DNA of 64,000 nucleotides from Algoriphagus boseongensis (GTDB taxonomy: Bacteria; Bacteroidota; Bacteroidia; Cytophagales; Cyclobacteriaceae), in contig NZ_SNYF01000008.1 in assembly GCF_004362805.1 (NCBI RefSeq), positions 248,001 through 312,000 on the forward strand, given 5' to 3'. Both the position numbers and the translations under genes were made by a program. Of the stretch, positions 18,873-27,118 are shown piece by piece. Each line of letters begins with the position of its first letter. The first letter of the stretch is position 1. Below the pieces are notes generated by a model. It was not told the DNA's origin. It was given only the letters and a program-made list of their open reading frames with translations, and did no database searches.

Positions 18873-19574
18873 TTAGGATTTGAAGCTGTAGAGGTAGGGT
18901 GCTTTATGGCTTTTTCCGGTAAATAGTTTTTCATGCCTTTCCAAGATGTCTAGGCTGAGCATTTTTCTCTGAAAGCTGGTTCTTCTGAGTTTTTCCCCAA
19001 GAATTGCTTCGTATACAGCTTGCAATTCATTCATAGTAAATCGCTCCGGAAGGAGATTTCCACCGATCAGTTTTCTTTCCAAGTTTGACCTCAGCGTTTC
19101 CAAAGCTTTTTGCACGATTTTGCTGTGATCCAGAATCAATTTCGGAAGTTGGTTGACTTCGTACCAGGAAATAGAATCAGAGAGTGAGTCTGGGGTCAGG
19201 ACCACTTTTTCAAAATCAATCAAAGCATAATAAGCAATGGAAAAGAACCTGTCCAGCATCCAATAGCCCTCTGGTACCACGTGTCCATTTGCCTCCAAAA
19301 TGGTCCTCATTACCTTAGGGTTATGTCTTTCTTTGGAGCCAAAAGTGTGAAATTGTTCGAGATAGACATCTTTTAAACCGGTTCGCTCGAAGAGGCCTCT
19401 TTTCACCGCACTTTCCAAATCCTCATCTTTTCGGACAAAACCACCCGGTAAGGCAAACCAACCTGTATCATGATATTCCATCAGGAGGATTTTGAGTTTT
19501 CCTTTAGAAAAACCAAAAACAACCGAATCGTAAGCTATATGAGGAAAGTATCTGTCTGTGCTGGGGAGGGTCAT
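18873..19574 (-). CDS. NrtR/AraR-like Nudix-domain transcriptional regulator
   Basis: In this 233-aa protein, residues ~12-150 form a Nudix domain ('GWFALPGGFVRKDED'). The Nudix box is degenerate: the canonical RExxEE reads R-G-L-F-E-R, losing metal-binding glutamates. The C-terminus ('RFTMNELQAVYEAILGEKL') is the winged-helix domain of NrtR-type regulators. Loss of catalysis with DNA binding retained is typical of this group, where the Nudix fold senses an ADP-ribose or sugar ligand. It leads the esterase-carrier-AtuA operon and faces a second esterase gene, with a 23-bp near-palindrome in between. Confidence 0.85.
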   Translation of the reverse strand: MTLPSTDRYFPHIAYDSVVFGFSKGKLKILLMEYHDTGWFALPGGFVRKDEDLESAVKRGLFERTGLKDVYLEQFHTFGSKERHNPKVMRTILEANGHVVPEGYWMLDRFFSIAYYALIDFEKVVLTPDSLSDSISWYEVNQLPKLILDHSKIVQKALETLRSNLERKLIGGNLLPERFTMNELQAVYEAILGEKLRRTSFQRKMLSLDILERHEKLFTGKSHKAPYLYSFKS

Positions 19575-19627
19575 ATTCTGAAGAATTCAGTTCTAAGTAA
19601 ATAGGAAATTTCCGTAGAAGCAATTAT

Positions 19628-19650
19628 TATTGTCTCAATTCGAAACAATA
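19628..19650. promoter_or_regulatory. Candidate operator for the Nudix-type regulator
   Basis: A 23-bp near-palindrome: outer half-sites TATTGT and ACAATA are perfect, and 9 of 11 symmetric positions pair. It lies in the 96-nt gap between the divergent regulator operon and the second esterase, 20 nt before the esterase ATG. Position and symmetry fit repression of both units. Confidence 0.55.
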
Positions 19651-19670
19651 GAATTTAGAAAAGACTATTT

Positions 19671-21305
19671 ATGAGAAAGTTTCTAAAAGTATGGACGCTG
19701 ATCTTCTTCGTGTCCACTTTAGGTTTTTCACAATCTGATAATTCCATGCCTGTGCAGGCTACCATCAAAAATGGAGTGATTGAGGGAAATTATAATGTCA
19801 CCAATGGAATCTCCACCTATTTCGGGATTCCTTTTGCCAAACCTCCTGTTGGAGAACTCCGCTGGAAGGCTCCAGTTCCAGCCGATTCTTGGACAGGTAT
19901 CAAGGAGACCAAAAAGTTTGGACCAAGGCCAGTTCAGGGATTGGTTTTCGGAGATATGAATTCCTGGTCTGACGGGGTTTCTGAGGATTGTTTACATCTG
20001 AATGTCTGGACTCCTGCAAAAAGAAATGATAAAAATCTTCCCGTGTTGGTTTATTTCTATGGTGGAGGATTCGTAGCCGGTGATGCTTCTGAGCCAAGAT
20101 ACAATGGAGAATCTATGGCTAAAAAAGGGGTAGTTGTCGTGACGGTAAATTATCGATTGGGAGTTTTTGGATTTTTAGCCCACCCAGAACTCAGTCAGGA
20201 AACCAAGTATAAAGCTTCCGGAAATTATGGTTTGCTGGATCAGGCTTTGGCCCTGCAATGGGTAAAAGACAATATCGCGGCCTTTGGAGGAAATCCAAAT
20301 CAAGTGACGATTGCCGGGGAATCTGCGGGTTCCATTTCAGTTTCTTATCAAATGGCTTCTCCTCTATCCAAAAATTTAATTCATGGAGCGATCGGAGAAA
20401 GCGGAGCTGGAATCAATCCTACCTTAGCTCCAACGACTTTGGCTGAGGCGGAACAAATTGGACAGGAATTCTTGACTAAAGCAGGAGTAACTTCCATTGC
20501 ACAAGCTAGAAAAATGTCATCCAAGGATATTTTTGAGATCTACCAAGAGTCCGGAAGGTTTGGTTTTCCGGTGGTGATTGATAATTATTTCTTGCCCAAA
20601 ACACTTCCTGGAATCTTTGAAGGTGGTGAGCAGGCTCAGGTTCCATTACTCTTGGGTTGGAATTCTGCTGAGATTCCTGGAATGGCTTTTATGCAAGGTC
20701 AGCCATATACGAAAGAGGCATTTATTGCCAAGGTAAAAGAAACTTACCCGCAAGATTGGGAGGAAGTTCTCCAACTTCACGAGCATGAAACACCTCAACA
20801 GGTCGAATATTCAGCCACCGATTTGGCTTCGGATAGATTCATTTCTTACAGCACCTGGAAGTGGTTTGATTTGCACAGAAAAAATAGCCAGCAGCCTGTT
20901 TATAGATACTTATATTCCAAGATTCGTCCAGATTTAGTGGATAAAAGTCGAGTTTCAGGATTGGCGGGTGGAACACAAAGCGCAGATGCAGCTCCGCCTG
21001 CTCCCAAATTGATTGGAGCTCCTCATGCGGCCGAAATCGAGTATGCTATGGGAAATTTACATTTGGTGAAAGACTACCAATGGGGTCCGGATGATTTCAA
21101 GACTTCTGATACCATGCTGAATTTCTTCACCAATTTTGTGAAAACCGGAAATCCCAATGGGGAAGGAGTGCCGACATGGTCAGCTGCTCAGTCCAGTGAC
21201 GCAAATCCTCCAGTGATGGTCATTGATGCAACTTCCAAAGAAATTAAGGCAAATCATGATGCGAGGTATTTGTTCCATGATCGCTTTTATGGGAATAAAA
21301 AGTAG
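19671..21305 (+). CDS. Secreted type B carboxylesterase
   Basis: The 544-aa alpha/beta hydrolase has a Sec signal peptide ('FFVSTLGFSQ') and no lipobox. The family motifs are complete: 'SEDCLHLNVWTP', the oxyanion-hole 'VYFYGGGF', and the nucleophile 'TIAGESAGSIS' with Ser in GESAG. The His-containing region is near 'IGAPHAAEIEYAMG'. It is a paralogue of the 17327 esterase but exported without an anchor. It is transcribed away from the regulator operon and probably shares its operator. A strong terminator follows. Confidence 0.92.
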   Translation: MRKFLKVWTLIFFVSTLGFSQSDNSMPVQATIKNGVIEGNYNVTNGISTYFGIPFAKPPVGELRWKAPVPADSWTGIKETKKFGPRPVQGLVFGDMNSWSDGVSEDCLHLNVWTPAKRNDKNLPVLVYFYGGGFVAGDASEPRYNGESMAKKGVVVVTVNYRLGVFGFLAHPELSQETKYKASGNYGLLDQALALQWVKDNIAAFGGNPNQVTIAGESAGSISVSYQMASPLSKNLIHGAIGESGAGINPTLAPTTLAEAEQIGQEFLTKAGVTSIAQARKMSSKDIFEIYQESGRFGFPVVIDNYFLPKTLPGIFEGGEQAQVPLLLGWNSAEIPGMAFMQGQPYTKEAFIAKVKETYPQDWEEVLQLHEHETPQQVEYSATDLASDRFISYSTWKWFDLHRKNSQQPVYRYLYSKIRPDLVDKSRVSGLAGGTQSADAAPPAPKLIGAPHAAEIEYAMGNLHLVKDYQWGPDDFKTSDTMLNFFTNFVKTGNPNGEGVPTWSAAQSSDANPPVMVIDATSKEIKANHDARYLFHDRFYGNKK

Positions 21306-21339
21306 AAGAAAAACCTAATAAGCTTAACACAATCCAAGA

Positions 21340-21365
21340 AAAAAGGCCGATTTATCGGCCTTTTT
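21340..21365. terminator. Rho-independent terminator between convergent genes
   Basis: Stem AAAAAGGCCGAT pairs with ATCGGCCTTTTT around a very short loop; A and T runs on both sides let it work in both directions. It lies between the esterase stop and the end of the 21371 gene. Confidence 0.88.
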
Positions 21366-21370
21366 CAATT

Positions 21371-21742
21371 TTAATTCACGAGGATGGGTTTTCCTCCTTC
21401 ACAGGTTACTCCTTTTGGAGCCACTAAAATTGAGCAGTCTGAGATCACGTCATATTTCTTGTTGTAAGCTTCCTGTCGGCTGGTGTATTCATTCACCAAA
21501 TCCAAAAATTGATTTTCGACAGAAACATGGTAGGCAATGTAGCGGGTAGGACCTCCGCAGGCTTTGCTTCCCATGGGTGTGAATTTCCATTCTGTGGAAT
21601 TTGAACAAGGAACTGATGCCGAGAGGGCATTGATTTCAGCTTCCAGTGCCTCCAGAGATTCCAAAGAAGTTTCCTGTTCCTGATCGATACAGCTAAAGCT
21701 AGCCAGGATCAAACTCAACATGACAAAAATGCTTCGTTTCAT
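21371..21742 (-). CDS. Small Cys-containing lipoprotein, unknown function
   Basis: The 123-aa protein has a hydrophobic leader followed by 'ASFSC', a probable lipobox. The mature part has four further cysteines ('SVPCSN', 'SKACGG', 'ISDCS', 'VTCEGG'), which could form two disulfides in the periplasm. No family is recognised. It is flanked by the terminator at 21340 and a 47-nt gap to the amidohydrolase gene. Confidence 0.7.
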   Translation of the reverse strand: MKRSIFVMLSLILASFSCIDQEQETSLESLEALEAEINALSASVPCSNSTEWKFTPMGSKACGGPTRYIAYHVSVENQFLDLVNEYTSRQEAYNKKYDVISDCSILVAPKGVTCEGGKPILVN

Positions 21743-21789
21743 ATTTCTGATGATTTTCCTAAAAAACGCAGGTTAGCAATTTTCCGCTA

Positions 21790-23478
21790 CTACTTTTCAA
21801 AAACTTTTTTTCCTCCCACCCAAGTTGTCAAGATCTCTGCTTCGTGGATTTTCATCGGATCTATTGTGAATATATCCTGAGAGAAAATAACCAAGTCTGC
21901 CAGATAACCCGGCTTCAAAAGCCCTTTCTTATTTTCTTCAAATGAGGAATAAGCTCCCATATAAGTGTAGGCTTTCATAGCCTCGAAAATGCTGATTTTC
22001 TCCTGAGGAATCCATCCTCCATCAGGATATCCTTCAGGATTTCGGCGATTGACGGCAATGTGAATTCCCCGGATTGGATTGAGACTGATGCATGCCGGCC
22101 AGTCAGAGCTAAAAACCAACTCTGCCTTTTGATCCAACAAGGATCTCCAGGCAAAGGAATAGGGCAATCTTTCCTCCCCAACGGCATTAGACCAGACTAC
22201 GGTAGTTCCGGGCTCGGCATGGATAGGTTCCATGCTTGGCAGCACTCCCAACTGAGCAAACCTTGGAATATCATCGGGATGAATCGTTTCGATATGCTCA
22301 ACTCTATGCCTTTTTCCTTTGGATTGATTTTCTGATAAGGCTTTTTCGTAGGCATTTAGGACCTCCCGAACCCCTCGGTCTCCTATCGCATGGGTATAAA
22401 GTCGGAATCCTTTTGCATCCAGTATTTTCACCAGTTCCTGATACCGATCCAAAGGATAATTCAATTGGCCAAGGGCCAAAGGGTCAGTGGATGGAATATC
22501 CGAATAGGGCTCAAGCATCGCTCCGGTATGTCCTTCGATTACCCCATCAATCATAAATTTGATCGCATCGGCTCTCAGCCAAGGATTGGATGTGCCCACA
22601 CTATCTTTCAAAAAGGTGAATCGATCCAGTTGCTCAGGGGTACTGTTTTTATTGACTGAAAAAGCCGCTGAATAGCGGAGCGTTAGTTCTCCATTTTGGT
22701 AAAGGGTCTGAAAAAGTCTCAGATCCTCTTCAGAGCCGCTGGCGTTTTGGGCGCTGGTGATTCCTAAAGAAGCGGCATAAGCCAAGCCTTTTCGAAGGGA
22801 ATTCAGCTTGTCTTCGAAGCTGGCCTCAGGTACCAAATTACCCACCAAACCCATGGCATCTTCTTTCAATGCCCCGGTGGGATTTCCGTTTCTGTCTTTG
22901 ACCAGTTCCCCAAAACCCGAAAATTCAGTGTCTTTGGTGATTCCCGCCAATTCCAAGGCTTTGGGATTAGCATAAGCACTATGCCCATCGTAGGCTTTGA
23001 TAAATACTGGTTTTTCTGAGTTTAAAAATTTCATGGTTTCGTGATCGGGGAGGCCGGATTCGAAAAAAGTGTATTGCCAACCTCTTCCTGTGATCCATTC
23101 TTTTTCCGGATTGGCTTGGATGAAATCCATTGTCATTTTTTCCATTTCGGTAAAAGTCTTGGCCGAAGAAAGTTCCACTTGGGTCAGTCCCATTGACCCA
23201 CCTAAGAAGTGGATGTGCGCATCGTTAAATCCTGCGGTCACCAATTTTCCTTGGAGATCAATAATTTCTGTTTCTGGTCCAGCCAAAGAAGAAATAAGCT
23301 CAGAATCCCCGATTTGGAAAATCGTATCACCTGAAATAGCAATGGCTTCGACAAATGAATCGGTTCCCTCTCCGGTCCATATTTTCCCATTGATCAAAAT
23401 CACCGAAGGCGGTGGGGTGGTTTTTTGGCAGGAGAATAAAATCAGGCTGGCGAAGAATAATGTGAATAGGTTTTTCAT
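21790..23478 (-). CDS. YtcJ-like amidohydrolase lipoprotein
   Basis: The 562-aa metal-dependent hydrolase of the amidohydrolase superfamily (amidohydrolase 3, YtcJ group) has a lipobox 'ILFSC' (C17). The metal-binding HxH is in 'GFNDAHIHFLGG', later metal ligands lie in 'YTHAIGDRGV' and 'HRVEHIETIHP', and the final Asp is in 'FSSDWPACISLNP'. The substrate cannot be told; related enzymes act on N-acyl amino acids or cyclic amides. It is exported and lipid-anchored. The upstream NTF2-like gene is 18 nt away on the same strand and may be cotranscribed. Confidence 0.9.
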   Translation of the reverse strand: MKNLFTLFFASLILFSCQKTTPPPSVILINGKIWTGEGTDSFVEAIAISGDTIFQIGDSELISSLAGPETEIIDLQGKLVTAGFNDAHIHFLGGSMGLTQVELSSAKTFTEMEKMTMDFIQANPEKEWITGRGWQYTFFESGLPDHETMKFLNSEKPVFIKAYDGHSAYANPKALELAGITKDTEFSGFGELVKDRNGNPTGALKEDAMGLVGNLVPEASFEDKLNSLRKGLAYAASLGITSAQNASGSEEDLRLFQTLYQNGELTLRYSAAFSVNKNSTPEQLDRFTFLKDSVGTSNPWLRADAIKFMIDGVIEGHTGAMLEPYSDIPSTDPLALGQLNYPLDRYQELVKILDAKGFRLYTHAIGDRGVREVLNAYEKALSENQSKGKRHRVEHIETIHPDDIPRFAQLGVLPSMEPIHAEPGTTVVWSNAVGEERLPYSFAWRSLLDQKAELVFSSDWPACISLNPIRGIHIAVNRRNPEGYPDGGWIPQEKISIFEAMKAYTYMGAYSSFEENKKGLLKPGYLADLVIFSQDIFTIDPMKIHEAEILTTWVGGKKVFEK

Positions 23479-23496
23479 CAGATATGGGGTGGGTAA

Positions 23497-23946
23497 TTAA
23501 TTTGGAGTAGTTGGGTTCATGTTTCGGATGGCTGAGATTTTCCATTCTCTTTTTCGGAAAACCACCGTAAAGCTGCTCCACATATTTCTGGTGGTTCCAT
23601 CAGGGCTTTTGATGGTGTATCGGCAGTCGATAAGGGCAATTTCGTCGGATAGGAATTTGATTTTTTCCACTTCCAAAGTCCTTGTTCCGGGACTCTCAGT
23701 GGAGCTTCGAAGCATGCCCTGAATTGCAGCAGAGATTCCTGTTCTCCATTCACCAGAAGAAACTAGCTGATCCACATCCTCGGTCAAAATGCTCTTGAGT
23801 AAAACCGTATCCTGCTTTTCTCTGGCCTCAGAGTAGTGTGCGATTAAGTGATGGATTTTGACAGCTTCTCCTTTTTTATCTGCTGTGGTTTGCCCAAAAG
23901 ACAAGAAGGAAATGCTTAAAAAAAGAAAGGATAGGAAATGCTTCAT
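23497..23946 (-). CDS. Secreted NTF2-like (DUF4440/SnoaL-type) protein
   Basis: The 149-aa protein has a signal peptide ending 'ISFLSFGQ'. The mature domain ('IHHLIAHYSEAREKQDTVLLKSIL', then 'FTVVFRKREWKISAIRN') has the helix-then-beta-sheet plan of the NTF2/SnoaL superfamily, near DUF4440. Such domains bind small molecules or are accessory to an enzyme. It precedes the amidohydrolase gene in the same orientation. Confidence 0.78.
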   Translation of the reverse strand: MKHFLSFLFLSISFLSFGQTTADKKGEAVKIHHLIAHYSEAREKQDTVLLKSILTEDVDQLVSSGEWRTGISAAIQGMLRSSTESPGTRTLEVEKIKFLSDEIALIDCRYTIKSPDGTTRNMWSSFTVVFRKREWKISAIRNMNPTTPN

Positions 23947-23961
23947 GCTTAAAAATAAGAA

Positions 23962-23985
23962 AAACCACCCGTTTCTGAGTGGTTT
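23962..23985 (-). terminator. Terminator after the ferredoxin gene
   Basis: Inverted repeat AAACCAC / GTGGTTT; read on the minus strand it is followed by a T-rich run (TTTTTCTTATTTTT). It ends the ferredoxin transcript before the NTF2-like gene. Confidence 0.65.
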
Positions 23986-24008
23986 CCATATTTATCTTGG
24001 GTGTAGAA

Positions 24009-24332
24009 TCAGACTACATCTTCTCCTCTAAGTTTGACTACTGCCCCTTCTAAAATGTCTCCAATTCGGATTTGGCAAGCCAATCTGGAAGTTGGGAAGT
24101 ATTCGGGAAGGTTTTCCAATTGATCGAGTTCTACATCAGTCGCATCTCCCAGTCCATCTTTCCCTTCTAAAATCTCCACATGGCAGGTGGCGCAAAGTGC
24201 CATACCCCCACAGGTCGCCAAAATTGGATATTCAGACGCTTTCAAAACCTCCATAAGGCTCAAGCCCATGTCAGCTGGAGCTTCTATTTCTTGACGGGAA
24301 CCGTCTTGGTCTTCTACGGTAAATTTGATCAT
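24009..24332 (-). CDS. [2Fe-2S] ferredoxin, adrenodoxin/isc type
   Basis: The 107-aa ferredoxin has cluster ligands C41, C47, C50 and C86 in the CX5CX2C...C pattern ('ATCGGMALCATCHVEILEG' and 'SRLACQIRI'). It carries single electrons in the cytoplasm. It follows a ferredoxin/thioredoxin-reductase-like flavoprotein gene by 15 nt, so reductase and carrier probably form a redox pair. The overall layout is of the vertebrate-type (adrenodoxin-like) class rather than plant type. Confidence 0.93.
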   Translation of the reverse strand: MIKFTVEDQDGSRQEIEAPADMGLSLMEVLKASEYPILATCGGMALCATCHVEILEGKDGLGDATDVELDQLENLPEYFPTSRLACQIRIGDILEGAVVKLRGEDVV

Positions 24333-24336
24333 AGTG

Positions 24337-24344
24337 CAAAGATA
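24337..24344 (-). promoter_or_regulatory. Possible -7 promoter element for the ferredoxin gene
   Basis: The minus strand reads TATCTTTG, an exact TAnnTTTG, only 4 nt before the ferredoxin ATG, so a transcript would be almost leaderless. It may add an internal start within the reductase-ferredoxin unit, or be chance. Confidence 0.3.
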
Positions 24345-24347
24345 GGC

Positions 24348-25364
24348 TTAGAATGCGTTGACTCCGTTAACGGTCGTGTATTTGAAACTGAGTTTTTGAT
24401 CAGGATATACATACTTGAAAGCAGAGTGCATCATGATGGCAGCCTCGTGGAATCCGCACAGGATTAATTTCAATTTGCCTGGATAGGTATTGATATCGCC
24501 GATGGCATAGATTCGCTCTACCCCAGTGGAATAATCTCTGGTATCTACCTCGATTGCATTTTTATCGATGGTCAATCCCCAATCTGCAATTGGACCAAGT
24601 TTCGGGCTAAGGCCAAACAATGGAATCAAATAATCCGCTTCAATCTCCAAGTCTTGCTTGTATTTGTCCTCAAGCACTACTTTTTCCAATTTTCCATTTC
24701 CGTTTACCTCTTTTAGATTGGCAGAAAGGATCAAGTCAATTTTCCCCACATTAGCTAGGTCGAATACTTTGGAAGCTGAATCAGGAGCACCTCTGAAGGT
24801 TTCATTTCGGTGTACCAAGGTTACTTTTTTGGCAACTTTGGCTAGGAAAATAGTCCAGTCCAAAGCAGAATCACCACCACCTGCGATCACGACATTTTTA
24901 TCTCGGAAAGTCTCCGGGTTTTTCACCATGTAGGAAATTCCTTTTCCTTCATAAGCTTCCAGATTTTCCAAAACGGGCTTTCTAGGTTCAAAACATCCCA
25001 AACCACCTGCAATGATGATGACCTTTGCATGTACATGAGTCTTGTCGCTCGTAGTTATGACATAGCTTCCGTCGGGCTGCTTGTCCAAGTGATCTACGCG
25101 TTCGCCCAAAGTGAAAGTCGGCTGGAAAGGCTTGATTTGTTCCATTAGGTTATCCACCAAATCCTGCGCTTTAATCTCCGGATAACCAGGGATGTCGTAG
25201 ATGGGCTTTTGAGGATAGATTTCCGAAAGTTGTCCACCGACCTGAGGCAAAGCATCAATCAAGTGACAGCGCATTTTCAAAAGGCCTGCTTCAAATACCG
25301 CAAAAAGGCCTACTGGTCCTGCTCCGATGATGCAAAGATCAGTATGGATCGTGTTTGTATTCAT
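24348..25364 (-). CDS. Ferredoxin--NADP+ reductase, thioredoxin-reductase-like type
   Basis: The 338-aa flavoprotein has an N-terminal FAD motif 'CIIGAGPVGLFAVFEAG' and a central NAD(P) motif 'VVIAGGGDSALDW'. There is no CxxC redox pair between them, which separates it from true thioredoxin reductase and points to the FNR group of Bacillus YumC type. It would reduce the ferredoxin encoded 15 nt downstream with NADPH. The 67-nt gap to the MarR gene holds a candidate MarR site. Confidence 0.88.
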   Translation of the reverse strand: MNTNTIHTDLCIIGAGPVGLFAVFEAGLLKMRCHLIDALPQVGGQLSEIYPQKPIYDIPGYPEIKAQDLVDNLMEQIKPFQPTFTLGERVDHLDKQPDGSYVITTSDKTHVHAKVIIIAGGLGCFEPRKPVLENLEAYEGKGISYMVKNPETFRDKNVVIAGGGDSALDWTIFLAKVAKKVTLVHRNETFRGAPDSASKVFDLANVGKIDLILSANLKEVNGNGKLEKVVLEDKYKQDLEIEADYLIPLFGLSPKLGPIADWGLTIDKNAIEVDTRDYSTGVERIYAIGDINTYPGKLKLILCGFHEAAIMMHSAFKYVYPDQKLSFKYTTVNGVNAF

Positions 25365-25413
25365 TGCTTCTTTTGGGATAACCCGTATAGGTTTGATACT
25401 GTAGTTAAATTAA

Positions 25414-25425
25414 TTAGTATGCTAA
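25414..25425. promoter_or_regulatory. Candidate MarR-type binding site before the reductase gene
   Basis: TTAGTATGCTAA is a 12-bp near-palindrome in the gap between the MarR gene and the reductase gene. A related sequence, TTAGTGTGACAA, lies in front of the marR start (25890). Both follow TTAGTRTGNNAA. Confidence 0.4.
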
Positions 25426-25431
25426 CTAGTT

Positions 25432-25881
25432 TTATTCCTCAATGGTTTGACCATCCAAATTTTGGTAGATGGTATTTAAAATCCTCTTGAATTCTTCGAA
25501 ATCGGTTTCGTTTAGATTTTCCCAAGCCTTTTCGCGAATCTCCAATACTTTGGGTTTTAAGGCGGTAACCTTTGCCACTCCGGACTCGGTAAGATGAAGC
25601 TGGAAACTTCTTCTGTCCTGTGGATGTGTGATTCGCTCGACGTATCCTTTTTTGCAAAGCAAATCAATGATTCGGGTCAGAGTCGGATGATCCTTGAATA
25701 CCAGATTTGCGAGTTCAGTTTGACTGAGGAGCTCGTTTTCAGAGAGATTTTTTAGTACCAACCATTGATCCACCGTCACATCAAATTCTCCGGATTTGAA
25801 CTGTTGCTGCGCATATTGCTTCACTTTTCTAGCCGTACGGTCCAGAAGGAATGAATATTTGGCAAATAGTTCTTGTGTCAT
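25432..25881 (-). CDS. MarR-family transcriptional regulator
   Basis: The 149-aa winged-helix regulator has helices flanking 'LSQTELANLVFKDHPTLTRI' (recognition helix) and the wing 'GYVERITHPQDRRSFQLHL', both standard for MarR. Such proteins act as dimers and lose DNA binding on ligand or oxidant contact. It lies immediately upstream of, and in the same direction as, the ferredoxin reductase and ferredoxin genes, so it may control redox supply. It has its own promoter with an overlapping site (25890-25906). Confidence 0.92.
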   Translation of the reverse strand: MTQELFAKYSFLLDRTARKVKQYAQQQFKSGEFDVTVDQWLVLKNLSENELLSQTELANLVFKDHPTLTRIIDLLCKKGYVERITHPQDRRSFQLHLTESGVAKVTALKPKVLEIREKAWENLNETDFEEFKRILNTIYQNLDGQTIEE

Positions 25882-25889
25882 ACAAATAG

Positions 25890-25906
25890 TTAGTGTGACA
25901 AATATA
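25890..25906 (-). promoter_or_regulatory. marR promoter -7 element with overlapping candidate operator
   Basis: The minus strand reads TATATTTG at 25906-25899 (exact TAnnTTTG). The TTAGTGTGACAA site (25890-25901) covers its downstream end and the expected start point, suggesting autorepression. Confidence 0.45.
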
Positions 25907-26005
25907 TGAAGAATTTCAGCTTATTCTAAAAATCAGGAATTTGTATTCAGGTGATGGATTTACAATCCAGCTGGAAAAATTGATCTTTCTCGTTTAACTT
26001 CCAGA

Positions 26006-27106
26006 ATGAAAAACCTCCTCTTTCAATTCATTTTTCTTTTGTTTTTAAGTTCCCTTGCCTCTGCCCAGGAAAGGCCACTTCGAATCGGAGTCGCTGGGCT
26101 ACATCATGGACATGTGGGTTGGGTACTGAATGCAAATAAGCGAGTTGATCTTGAAATAGTAGGAATAGCAGAACCTAACCGGGAATTGGCTGAGCGCTAT
26201 GCCAAACAATATGGGTTTTCCATGGACTTGGTTTACGATTCGATTGAGGAAATGGTCGAAAAAACCCAGCCTGAGGCCGTTACTGGATTTGGAAATACCT
26301 TTCAGCATTTGGAAATCGTCCAGATTTGTGCTCCCCGAGGTATTCACGTCATGGTGGAAAAACCTCTGGCAGTTTCTTTGGAGCACGCCAAAGAGATGGT
26401 TGATTTGGCTAAGAGAAATGGCATTCACTTGATTACCAATTATGAGACTTCCTGGTATGCTTCCAATGAAAAAGCCAATGAATTGCTTCAAGCTGGGAAA
26501 ATCGGAGAAGTAAGAAAGATTGTAGTCAGAGATGGACATAAGGGTCCAAAAAGGATTGGTGTCGGGGAGGAGTTTTTGGAATGGCTGACTGATCCGGAAC
26601 TGAATGGAGCAGGGGCTTTGATGGATTTTGGATGCTATGGAGCCAATTTGAGTACCTGGCTGATGAATGGAGAAAGACCCCTTTCTGTAACCGCAATCAC
26701 CCAGCAACTCAACCCTAAGGACAACCCCAAAGTAGACGACGAAGCAACCATCATTTTAACCTATCCAAAATCTCAAACCATCATAGAAGCTTCCTGGAAT
26801 TGGCCGATAGGGAGAAAGGACATGGAAATCTATGGTTTTGATGGGGAGATTTTGGCAGATGGAGGGAGTAAATTGCGCCTGAGAATTTCAGAAGGGTATA
26901 GCGGTTTTCAGGATGAAAAAATGGAATTGCCTCCTCGCGCGGCACCCTTTGATGATCCTTTTTCAGTCCTGATAGCAGTGGTTCGAGGGGAAATTGAACT
27001 CTCACCTTTTGATCCCTATTCTTTGGAAAATAACCTGATCGTAATGGAAATTCTTGAAGCGGCAAAGGAAAGCTCTGCATCCGGAAAGACTGTTTTTCTG
27101 AAATAA
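26006..27106 (+). CDS. Exported Gfo/Idh/MocA-family oxidoreductase
   Basis: The 366-aa protein has a signal peptide ('SSLASAQ') before a Rossmann domain ('RIGVAGLHHGHVGWVL') and the family motif 'MVEKPLAVSLEHA' with the conserved Lys. The C-terminal alpha/beta domain is present. Members oxidise or reduce sugars and sugar alcohols with tightly bound NAD(P); the exported forms in Bacteroidota act in glycan breakdown, some by oxidative glycoside cleavage. It is followed by a GH43-type gene after 12 nt, so the two probably act on the same glycan. Confidence 0.9.
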   Translation: MKNLLFQFIFLLFLSSLASAQERPLRIGVAGLHHGHVGWVLNANKRVDLEIVGIAEPNRELAERYAKQYGFSMDLVYDSIEEMVEKTQPEAVTGFGNTFQHLEIVQICAPRGIHVMVEKPLAVSLEHAKEMVDLAKRNGIHLITNYETSWYASNEKANELLQAGKIGEVRKIVVRDGHKGPKRIGVGEEFLEWLTDPELNGAGALMDFGCYGANLSTWLMNGERPLSVTAITQQLNPKDNPKVDDEATIILTYPKSQTIIEASWNWPIGRKDMEIYGFDGEILADGGSKLRLRISEGYSGFQDEKMELPPRAAPFDDPFSVLIAVVRGEIELSPFDPYSLENNLIVMEILEAAKESSASGKTVFLK

Positions 27107-27118
27107 AAACCCACTCTC

